A DNA stretch of 64,000 nucleotides from Paragonimus skrjabini miyazakii (taxonomy: Eukaryota > Platyhelminthes > Trematoda > Plagiorchiida > Troglotrematidae): positions 57,681-121,680 of the forward strand of contig JTDE01000707.1 in NCBI GenBank assembly GCA_014338405.1. The letters run 5' to 3'. Of this stretch, positions 25,140-36,300 are shown in pieces. The notes beneath the pieces were generated by a model. It did not search any database. It was given only the letters and a program-made list of their open reading frames with translations, and was not told where the DNA came from. Numbering within the stretch: the stretch's first letter is position 1; every line of letters starts with the position of its first letter. Both the position numbers and the translations under genes were made by a program.

Positions 25140-26660
25140 GCCCACAGCCACATACATCGAAATAGTGTTGAGAACGATAAAGTAGCAGTCAAAACTTGTT
25201 TCATGTGTTTGGTCATCAGGCTAATTACAACACGATAAACATAGGAAGACAGTAACTGTAGTGAATCAGAAAAATAGTCAATAGAGGTTGTGGACTAGTC
25301 CAAATGGTAGACTTGATTGATTGTGGGCCACGGGATGTTAAGTGTTCGCACGAACTTCTTTTGAGAGCAGCTGTCAAGGTTGCGCAATCGGCTACTAGTG
25401 GCCTCGGCAACAGTCAACATTCAGAATCTCTTTATCTTTGATCGATTTATTGGCACTCTGTAAACAAAATGAAAAGCGTCTTTCTTACTGACAAAATGAT
25501 TAGCCAGTCAATCGTCTTGTCGTACGATCAAAGTATGGTGCTTGATACGAGCAAACAAATGAGTACACACAACAACTGGTTGTAGAAAATGAAAACTTGT
25601 CTTTGAATTCATAATCTCTATTGACCATTTTTCTAACTTATCCGAGTTACTGTCTTCATAATTATTTGGTTGTAATTAGCCTGACGACCAAACACAGAAA
25701 ATAAGCCTTGTTCGCTACTCTGTCTTCCTCATGGCTTCACTGGGTATTTTAGAACGAAATAGCAGTGCTCAGGTAAAATTTCAACACCTTAAAAGAAATG
25801 AGTTAACCCAGTGGTTTTTTACAAAATTTAAATCTGCAACTAATTTAGAATAAGATGTAATCAATGGAGCTAAAAACTTTAAAAAGCTGCTCATTAGAAG
25901 ACGTTTTTATTATTTCGTTCAATTATGTCACGACAACGGAGAAATCATATAGTTGAACTATCTACTTCTAAAAGAAATTTACCACTGTAATAAAAATCGG
26001 AAAAAATCAATTATTTATTTATTTATCTTTTGAACTAAACACTGGTTGGTTTTTGACCAAGTGAGTTTAGCAGTATACAACAGTATTGGTCTGTAGTAGT
26101 TTCGAGACTTAATATACATACTCTTTAACCTTATGGATTTGAATATACTTCAGTTGCATTACTGATAAATAGACAGCGTTAAACATTTTCAAAATTTTGA
26201 AACAAAACCTGGTTTGAAAATGCAACATAACGAATCAGCAGATGTTTCTTTGCAGATGGTTGTACACACGATGTGCTGAGTAGGCGAATCGCCTCTCATC
26301 GTTTGGTTGACATCATTCACTCATCCCACAATTCACCCACCCACTCGGCCGGTTGTTCGATGGGTCGACTAAACACCCGTCAGGTACTCAGTCAAACGAA
26401 CACAGAATCAGAAACATTGTTCATAGGTGACAATAAATGAATGAACCGATAGGTTTTACCTCAACCAAATCAATAGAGTTTTCATCGAATGCTTTGTGAA
26501 TTGTATATTCAAGAGAAATAATTTTAGAAGAGTCAGAGTTAAAACTCTTTGTCTAAGAAACATTCCGGTGAACTTTTGTGGAGTTGTTAGGTTGTGAGTA
26601 TCAACACCCCTCATTCAATTATTATAAAAAACTTTAAATTACTGATGAGTGAGAGGGAAT
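25140..26660. other. Intron-like DNA
   Basis: No coding signal was seen. A short ATTT tandem (ATTATTTATTTATTTATC) lies near 26010-26027. Confidence 0.4.
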
Positions 26661-26664
26661 TTGG

Positions 26665-27165
26665 TTTATTTCAAGTTGCACATCATCCACAATGGATCGC
26701 AACTATTGCATTCTCATAGACTTTCCAGTCGACCTCTTTCTAAAAGAAGCACTATATTCGAGTGTCGCTCTCATTAGAGCTCGTCAGTAGTGCATATCCT
26801 CGCCACTGCCGGGACTAGAACCACGATACTTATGACAGATACTGTTTCTCCATTCCGAGACGATCGGGCAAACTGATCATTACTCACAAGCGAAAGTGAT
26901 TGAGTGTTCACACGCGATGATAATCCGGTCGTGCCTAACGTGAGGTCAGTGGCGTTGTGGTAAACACGGTTGCCCCATGGACAACGTGGCCGGAGTTCTA
27001 TTCGCGGACATGACGAAGATATGTACTACTGGCGAGCTCTAATGAGTGCGAAACTCGAGTCTCGTGCTTGTTCTGTTCGAAAGGGGTCGACTGGAAAGTC
27101 AATGGGAATGCGACAGCTGCGATCAATTGTGGGTGATGTTCAACTTGAAAAAAAACTTTAAGTTG
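26665..27165. mobile_element. tRNA-like SINE inverted pair, copy B
   Basis: The two arms are reverse complements. The left arm runs from TTTCAAGTTGCACATCATCC to about 26830. The right arm begins near 26935 and ends with GATGTTCAACTTGAAA near 27152. The right arm carries a tRNA-like promoter: an A-box-like GTGGCGTTGTGGTAAACACG at 26950 and a B-box-like GGAGTTCTATTCGCGG about 40 bases on. The centre, about 100 bases (GATCGGGCAAACTGATCATT and onward), is shared with copies A and C. The left arm has lost its A-box region. It can be read as two Pol III-derived SINE units fused head to head, or as one foldback element. Confidence 0.75.
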
Positions 27166-27547
27166 GACAGTTCTCTAAAATGAAAATTCTGTAGTAAATC
27201 TGTCGAAAGAATGGTCGATAAATACTCGTGGAACAAAGATGCAACCGTTAAACGAAATTATTCTGAGATATTGGATAATAATATAACCACAACAGACATT
27301 CGAAGTAAAGTACGATTCCAAAATGCTTGTCCAATCAACTTGTCATACACTTCAAAAAGTGAGTTTTCTCTAGTTTTACAATAAACCCAATTTGAAGTAA
27401 GCATCATCTGTTGGTTTTTGTTGAAGTAACATTGTAAAATGTCACCTGTGCCTAGTAAGTATGAAGTATTTAACTATATGAAAATTCAGGAAGATTACTC
27501 ACTATAGGTCCAAAATATAAACGTAGAAGCTGTTTAATTTCATATAG

Positions 27548-27812
27548 TGGGTTGGTTGTAAAGTGGCTGGAACCTGTCGTGCCTCACCGTGCACCATATA
27601 ACATTGAAACTAACGAAGCCTTTGAGTCTTATAACTTAGATTTGAAACAAACTGAAGCGATGTGTCAAGAATCATGTATTAACGTAACATCTACGTTCTT
27701 ATCAAAGCTGTTCAATGAATTTGCACACCAAAGAATGGGTGGAGGGTCCCCAGTAGTAAAAACTATTCCTATGGATGTATTCTCAAAGCAATGTCAAATC
27801 GAAATAACATGA
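27548..27812 (+). CDS. Candidate last exon of the unrecognised plus-strand gene (exon c)
   Basis: An acceptor, TTTAATTTCATATAG, ends at 27547. One leading base completes the codon left by exon b, and the frame is then open to a TGA at 27810-27812. Content is clearly protein-like: WLEPVVPHRAPYNIETNEAF, then LDLKQTEAMCQESCINV and SKLFNEFAHQRMGGGS. A possible donor, CCCCA|GTAGTA, at about 27752 would instead make it internal. The stop lies about 5.4 kb upstream of the PLC-like start, on the same strand. The protein family is not recognised. Confidence 0.45.
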
Positions 27813-27819
27813 ATAGTCA

Positions 27820-30800
27820 TCACTGTGATCAATCTTCAGTGGATGTTAGATATCGGAGTTGTAATACTTCTACTTGAACTTATTTTTCGGTTGGCCCACT
27901 CAGTTATTCAAACAGTTTTGACTGTGCTCACTGGCTTTTACAGAGAGACTAATTTCAGTGTAATCACACAACCATCTGTTATTTTACGGCTAAGCGTATA
28001 TATACATAATTAAATGTCTGTCGGACGGAAATTGACGATTTTACAGTGTCTTTGATTAAAATTCGTCCTGGCGCTATTAAATAGAGTCTTGTATCTTTCA
28101 TTAACGTCGTGCTAAATCTTCCTTCTATCAGCTAGTTAGTTTGATCAATTTCGAAGTAAATTCTTACTCGGACAATCGTGTGATTGGCACTCTGGTTCAA
28201 AATTAGTTAAAACGCTTCAAGAAACTAAATAGTTCACAGTCTGTTTTCCAATAACTTGCTCAAACCTGTTATTGCTTTATCTAGCCAGCTGAAATTGATT
28301 GTTTTACACGGAATAATGTTTTGATTAGGAAATAATATAAGATGAGTGTCGTTGATTGTTATGGTTAGGACGCTTCCAACGAAGATCACTTAAAATAGCC
28401 GAACTGTAAAGCATTAACGCCGGATAGTTATACGATGTTGTGTTGAATCGATTACTTACAAAAGAATATCATATAACTGACGCTCACAATGTGTAAAAGA
28501 ATCTGTGTAAACAATTATCTGTCTTTCTACCCTACCAGTAACGATTAAAGCTAATGTACAGCTCATAGGACTGCCAATCGCCAGGTAATCAACCAGTCTA
28601 CATTGCTTTCATTCAAAATAGAACCTTTTAATATATATTTACATCAAATGCATGTTTTTTTAACGTCTGTATTCACAGACTAGGATGTGTGACATTCAGC
28701 GATAACTTCTTACATTTTTAAATGGTTTATTTATGAAGCTTAACTGTATATCAGACGAGCGCTTGCGCCTACCATCAATATTATTTGCTTTCTGAACGAC
28801 GTTGAGGTTGAATACTATCCGATAAAGTGAACATCAATTGGGCTTTCCTTAGTGATTAAGGAATATATTTTCGTCAGCTCAATTTGAATCTATATGAAGA
28901 GCTGATCATTGACAGAACTCGGCTGAGTGATGTTACTGGTGTGTCCTGTAGCAGCGTTGTTTAAACATGCATTGAATTAAGAAATTTTGATTCTACCGTT
29001 TGTAGCAATACCAAGCAGTATGATAGTTTACAGTTCTCGATACAGATATTCCCCAAACAACTGAACGTTTTTTTCAGTACGCCTTCTGTCTTCTCGCCTA
29101 GCCTTCTACCGTCTTGGTAGCCGAATGCAAGAGTTCAAGTCAGTTTTTAAAAGCTCAACGAAAGTCCGCTTCTTGCTCATAAGATGGAAGCGTTCCATTT
29201 TGACCACGAACTGCGTGCTTACTATGACCATTTTTAGTAAACTCAGTAACTGACATCATAGTCTTTATGTAAATTGAAGTTCGTTGGTTGCAAGGAGACA
29301 GATGAAACAGGCTTGAGATTTTAGAATTCACAAATATGAACAGTTTTGCAGGTAAAATTTGAGAAAAACCATTACAACTGTTTTTATTGCAAGTAGGCCT
29401 TTAGTATTGCTTAGATCTCTGTCCGGTTCAGAGAACTCTAACCAGAGTCTGTTGACATGTGGTACAGTAACCCCACCGAAGACCATTGAAAATATTTTAG
29501 CGGAAAAATATGTTCAAAATTTCCTTGAATAGCCGTAAAATTGTCTGATTTCTATCATACTGAGAAGCCGAGGATTTCGCTGACCCTGAATAATTAATGT
29601 TTGGTCAGAAGTCATTAAATAAATCAATCGGAGTCGTTCTGTCTATCCATAGTATTAACTACGTGATCACGATTTCTTGTTTAGGTTAAGACACTTGGCT
29701 ACATTAAACGCATGGAACAGTGTGAATACGTGATTACAGGGTTATCAGTCAGGGTAAACACAGCGACATTACTCCTTCCTTAAATAGTTAGCTGAGATGA
29801 ACACCTTTCACATAAGTTTGTATCGGAAAGTTCAGAGACGATCAATCAGTTTTGTTCAGTGCAGAGCTACCAGCGTTGTCAGTAATGTGTTGGCCTGAAT
29901 ACTGTCGTCAGAACGCAAATTGTCAGCAGCCTGTTATAGTGAGATGGAAACTAAAACGAAGCAGCATCCCCGGAAATGTGTCGGTCTAAGGAGTTATCTG
30001 TATACAAAGCCTGCGTTTACCGGGGATTTGCGTTTGATGTATAACAGTCGAACTTCTCAAACTTCGATTAACATTGTGATCAGCATGATTTGTCAGTATG
30101 TCGGTAATTAGCGCAAATCGACAAGTCAGAGTTGATTGTCGGCCTTGACAGGTCAGGTGTCATTTAGTGCCGAGTTTGTCCCAAGTAATTGATCTACATG
30201 AAATGTAGCTTCAAAATAACATTCTGCTCTGATCAATTTCATTTTCTTTGACGCATCTACTAGAGATTCTAAAAAGCAAGTTCCTCAAACTGATTTTCAG
30301 AAAGGATCCTCAAGAGTAGGTTTGGGCTGGCAAACTTCACACCACCCGGCCAACCGCTTATTAGCTAGACCATCATCGTTAAGGTTATTTTTGAGATACT
30401 GTACAAAACTGTTTTAAGCACACTGCTCCTTTATTGATTATCGTTATCATATACGGTGATGAAAATCTGTCTCGATATTAAGCTGAATTTACGTTCATTT
30501 ACTCAATGATTATAAAAAGCACTTTGAACATATTTGTGTACATCGCGGCGTTAGTAGTCCTGCTATTTGCTTGCAGTCGGAAAACAGAGTTTGCAGGTTG
30601 ATGCGGATAGAGTGTACGCAATTATGTGTAGACTACGAACAGAAGATAGTTCGCCTTTATGGTTAACAAGATTTATTGTTCTGCTGAACAATTAAACGAA
30701 ATCATACAAAAAGCAAGAGATGATTTGTACAAAATTTTCACTCTCTAAACAAGTCTGTTATCAGTTCATTGTAAAATTCCGGATAGTTAACTCACTAAAT

Positions 30801-30960
30801 GTATTTGAAGTATACCTCATTTTATAACGCTGAGTTTCGTTGATTCTGTTAGTTCACAACAAAAGATGTTATTATTTCTATAAATATTTTAATCAACAGG
30901 GTGTGAACAATATGGGCATTTTAGTTGTCACCCGCATGGTCTGTTGACCTACGTCCGCAA
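27820..30960. other. Intergenic-like DNA
   Basis: No supported exon was found. A 63-codon plus frame at 29920-30111 has no convincing donor. No repeat seen elsewhere in the window was noticed here. Confidence 0.4.
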
Positions 30961-30969
30961 CTGAAGGAG

Positions 30970-31150
30970 CTAAACCGACTATTAATCAGTTGTAGGATAT
31001 CCTCACCAAATTTAGTACGAATGAAGTCAAACAGTTTGGGTGTCGTGTCTAACATGTTATTGATAAATGGATTGAGAATAACACAACTATTACGGGCAAG
31101 TTGTAGTACTCTACGTTTCAACCACCTCGCGGTGATTAATTTGTTATTGA
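30970..31150 (-). repeat. Rearranged repeat, copy 2; possible PLE 5' coding remnant
   Basis: The minus strand carries one 66-codon frame (31121-30921) in which LQLARNSCVILNPFI is followed by FDFIRTKFGEDILQL. Both parts recur at 11815-11945, but there they point away from each other. The residue pattern (basic, then Asn/Pro, then TKFG) is reminiscent of the N-terminal region of PLE proteins, which I cannot confirm without alignment. Confidence 0.5.
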
Positions 31151-31159
31151 TGGCATACT

Positions 31160-33211
31160 CCGTTATTCAATCTACCACGGTCAACAAAGGTGAAACAATT
31201 CTAGTAAAGGTATTTCTTAGTTAGACATAGCTGATTTTTCGGTAAGATTTTGGAAAAACTATGCCCCGGCATTCTGAACGAGTACCTTTACATTTTGTAT
31301 TATGCGAATTAATCGGCGATTGAATTAATTACTCAGTCAGCCTGTGTCTAATACGTGGCTCACGTGATGCTTCCATCAAGCGTTAATGTTATTTGGACAT
31401 TCATTCAAGTAGCGGTTTTTCACTTTTGTTGTCTGAAGCTAATGAAAGGAAAAACAAAGTCTAAGTTAGAGTTTGGTTTTTAACTGACAACGGATCATAA
31501 AACTGATCGGTAGTTTTGTAGACTAGGATGAAGAAAGCTCGATGTGAAACACCCTCGAAATGACTATCACCACCCAAGTTAGTGTCAAACAATTTACTTC
31601 AAGTTTGTATTTTAAAAGAATGAGAAAGAGCATCTAAACAGCATCTGTATCTATTAGAGAAATGATTCTTTAGTCGTATGCTGTTAGAACAATTGAATTG
31701 TTTTGCTTCTGTTATCCATTGTCAAATATTTTTTCGATTCCTTGAAGTTTTGGCTAGTCATACGCGTTCTGATAATTCACGATTTATTTCGTATATTTTC
31801 ACAAGTATCATCAACTTATCACAGACTGGAAAGTGTGTGTAGTTGTATATTATAATTTATACTGAAATTCTGAAACAAAACCATCGCTTCCTTCTAGAAA
31901 GGTGGACAGATTTTAGTCTATGTACACGGTGTAAATTTGGGTTTGGTGTTTCCATCATGTTAACTGCATTCCCAAGCCTGCTTACTTAAAGTTGATGCAT
32001 ATTTTTAAAACATAGATGTATATTACGTAGGTACAGATTCATTTGGCCGTTCACAATTTGCCTGAATATGACCTTGTAATATTTTGCCATTGAAACCAAA
32101 TTTTTAGGTGAAAGACGACAACAAAATCTCAAAAAACTGACATAGTGATGTCTGTGTGCGGGTCCCAACTCTGTAGCAGAAGTTAAATTTATATTTCATT
32201 CGTGTCATTGAAAATTTCAGTATACTGAGACAAAAGTTAGGAAAACAAGTACTTCGTGTTACTACTCACTGATGAAGAATATCGACTGCTAAGTTTAGAG
32301 CGTTACTTTCAGAAGTAATTTCGTATAAAATACCTGGGTTCTGTCTCATATTTTTTCCGATTCATTAAAACCATCACGTTCAGTAAATTACCATCAGCTA
32401 TGATGATTGGTCTTTCTAAATGACTCTACTGAAGACCGGATTTTACAGTTGATAAAGGTGAATCCTCGATCCGCAATAGTGATCCTGCCAAACAACACAG
32501 ATGGGAATCGAAAAATAAATAGATCGGGAATTTGTTAACCCGGATTATTGTTTGCTTCGGTGTAAGTCATGTAACTCGTTCCAAGGACAGAGTTAATACT
32601 GTTACTCTTAAAAATTTCACACAGGCTGCTATGCCAGCTGTCTGGCTGAAGCTTTTATGAAACAGGCAGTGCAGAACTAGTGATCTTATAATTTCAAGCG
32701 TAACATGTCCATGACCTCAATTTTAGTCCGCCAAATGTTCAGTAGGCTGTATTAAAGATTATTTCCAGATCCCATACAGCTTCACTGCTCAGAATCTGAA
32801 ACTGATTATCTAATTTTGAGTGGCTTGTAAACCATCAAAACTTTACCACTGACCCCTAAAGGACGGGACATATAGTGTGATTATTACTTATGGGCAGTGG
32901 GTTTGAATCCTCAAGATGAAAGAGATAACGGTTGTCCGTTCTCCTGTCACTGGTCATTTAAACATATCATTTGCAGTAAAACCAGTCAATTGGCTTAAAG
33001 TGATGATAAATTCCTATTATACCAAAAAACTAAGTCTCAATTGAATGGATTTGAAATTGAGCAAGATAATGTTATTTGTATACCATTGTTTTTCCGTATA
33101 TGGCATGCCTCAAAGTTTATGGCCCATGACGATACGTCTTCAACGCTGATTCCAATTAGATAACCTCTTACCACTGACGGAAAAGGAGCGCACTCCGGAA
33201 CTGGGCCTTTC
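31160..33211. other. Intergenic or 5'-flank DNA of the PLC-like gene
   Basis: No exon was recognised. Any promoter or 5' UTR of the downstream gene would lie here, but I see no diagnostic element. Confidence 0.35.
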
Positions 33212-33343
33212 ATGAAATCTCCCTTACTGAATCTAGGGGATGAATGTCCTTCTAGTTCAAACCAGGACGATTCCTGCACATTGCCTTGGATGCCGCTACC
33301 GGAAGAAATGGTTCGGGGCGTCCGATTTGATGTATACAATGAG
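33212..33343 (+). CDS. PLCB: PLC-beta-like exon 1 (putative start)
   Basis: The first Met in frame is at 33212, with an in-frame stop upstream at 33161. The exon ends AATGAG|GTAAAC in phase 0. The segment PLPEEMVRGVRFDVYNE matches the family's N-terminal VPxxLxxGxxFxxxxEE. An upstream acceptor and earlier start between 33161 and 33212 cannot be excluded. Confidence 0.55.
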
Positions 33344-36300
33344 GTAAACCATTTCAATCGCGTTTCAGAAGAGCGCTACTTGTTAAATGCTTAACTATAA
33401 TCGGACTCACGAAATCAATTCGCCATGAAATCAAAAGTTATAGGTAGTAAGATCGGTTGAGTTGAATAAAAAGTTTGACTTTTTTATAAGGCAGAACTAT
33501 TCAGTTTATAACAGTGACGTTTGTTTTCGTAGTTGTTTTGTCCAGTAAACGATTTTGATTTGCCCATCTAAATTTTGATGTACACAGTTCCAGTATAAAA
33601 GCTTTGAGCAAATATTTTGGGAGAAAAAACGACAATTTTGATTGATGTTTTTGCCGGACAGTTTTTACAAATTCGGTGAACCGGATTACTAGTGGATATG
33701 TAACAGCATAAACTATCACAGGCCATTATCCCATTCAACCAAAGGACAAGAGTGCGCTTATATATGAGTAGAGTTTAAAATTCAACCAACGTAAATTCGA
33801 AACGGTGTATTTAATTGAGATAATACCCAGAAATTGGCTCACTTTTGTTTAAAAAGGCGGACACGATATGAGTCATCCGTTGGAGTTCATGTTGATGTAT
33901 GCCATGATGGGAAATTATACAATCGCCTCTGATGTGCTTTTGATAGCAATATAACTGGACGTAACGTGACTCCACACAACGAACTTTTTACATGTGACTT
34001 GAGATATCTCACTGGTTTTTGTAACCGATGCCGAACACCACTAGTTTAGTAAATGCCTTAGAGCTCATTCAAAAAGTTCCAGTTTAACTCACAATGACCT
34101 GAGGAGCAAAGACAGTTTCTGTACGATACAGGCCTATAGAAACTTTGCAAATGGTACGTTGGTAAAGCCTTAGGTAAAACCCCAGATGTTTTACCTTGAT
34201 AAGGAACTAAATCACTTGACCATATCAGGTCGAATGTGACCAAGTTTCTTAATGTTTTACATGATACAAATCAAGTGAGTTGACTCCTGTTGCAGGGAAG
34301 CTGAGATGACTGGCAACTAGATCCACGGGTATATATCTGTTACCCAACGAGGAAGAAAAAGCCAATATTTCGTATTGAGTGTGAACAAAACGTATCATTC
34401 AGGGTAGTTTACTTTTGTTGCAGGGAGGCTGAGATGACTGGCAACTAGATCCACGGGTATATATCTGTTACCCAACGAAGAAGAAAAAGCCAATATTTCG
34501 TATTGAGTGTGAACAAAACGTATCATTCAGGGTAGTTTGCTGGGTATCACTCTGAATGTAAGTAAAACGTAGCTTCTGAGATTGTTCACATGGTTTCGAT
34601 TCACAAATTTTGCGCTCATACTCACAAGTGCTTATGATTTCTTTCAGACAATTTTTATCGATCATTTGTTTCAGAGACACAAGTTTCACACAGACAGCGT
34701 TCGCAATGTTTACTCTGAACATTTTAGAGATGGGTAAACTTCACTTTCAGCTACCCCCCTAATCATTTACTTGAAAGCACCAATGGAGATATTTCTTGCT
34801 TATTTATCAACGAAGGTTTTCCACTTACTCATCACTCAAGCCTGAACATTGAATCAGGCTCATCCAGCGCAATAATTTTATCTTATGTGTTTAAGTCAAT
34901 TTCCTTAATGAATGTATTTGCAAAACGATATTCGCCATCTAATTTGTATCGGAAAATAATCACTAAATATACGTTTCACTACCACATCCAAGGTATTCAT
35001 GAAAAGTCATGGTTGCAAACAGATGTCTTCTGTAATCCTCATCCGGAATGTGGAAGTTTTTTCGAATTATGTACAAATCTGGAACAGAATCATACAGAAT
35101 TTTAATGGATGTTCGTGTGTTTTTCTTAGTCAGATAAAATGTCGGATCTATCGACGAAACCAAATTAATCAATTTTGTGATTAAACTGGGTTTAAATGGC
35201 CTACAACTAGAAGGCCAAAGTCGTTGTAACTCTGCATGAATTGCTTGGGGGTAATGCAACGGAGTGGTGTACACGCATTCATCTATGCCACTGATAATGG
35301 GCTAACCTTGATAGTTCACAGCTGGGGGCCGATGTTGAAGATGCCATTCAGCGTGTCCAAATAACTCCTGTGGATCAAACATGATTCGATAGCACTCCAG
35401 ACAGATTCGTTCACACTAGCATAGAGCTGTTTGAGAATGTGACCGCGCGGTTCAACCGGTAATTTCTGAATTCTCTTCAAAGCTAACCAGTTCAACAATA
35501 AAAACGAAGAGAATAAATCGAAAGTGTTGAAAGAACATTTGTCAAATTCTTCCTCAGTTGTGATATTTGTACCTATCGCCCCTTGGAAGAAACCCTATTC
35601 CTGCACTTGTCAAACTCCTGTTAGTCAGTTTCAATGATTTAACGTTTGTAAGTTCTATAAGATGTAAATTAGCAGGTTTGTTTTAGCATTATTACTTGCT
35701 GGAAATTTGCCAGTTTCCTGTACTTATCGAAAAAACCCAGTCTTTCAACGTCATCTAAATATTTTCCGGATTGTTTTTAATTCCTTGTGAAAATCTGCTG
35801 ACCGCAAGTGTGCATTTCAGGAATAAGTTAAGTACTTGATCAAAATTAATTCATATTTCGATTAAGCTTAATTCTGGATGTGATTATACCGTTCCATCCA
35901 CGTCAATTTTTCGTGAATATATCGCTATAGGTTTGATCACTTTGCCGTGCATTGCTACATCAGGGATAGGCAATCTTTCCTTGATTCCTATCTCCAGGTT
36001 AAACCAGATGTACATGACTAGCTCTTAGAAGATAACCTGCACACTAGTGATGTTCCAGACTAAGCCAAAACATCGTCCACAGAACGTTTATGAAATTGAA
36101 GTGAAGAGAAAAAGGGGACCTGGTTATGCAACTGCATTTTGGTAACTAGAATTCATGTGTATAATTTGCTTTTAAATCCAGATAACTTCTCACAAATATC
36201 TACATCCTGTTAGGAGGGCCGAATTCCTTATTTCGCAACTCCAATGATTTTAAAACCTACGTCGTGAACGCTGAAATCTAAGAAACACATTCAATTGCTC

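Noticed and set aside
33037..33357. 106-codon minus frame
   Set aside because: It is the antisense shadow of PLC exon 1, with no motif or splice support of its own.
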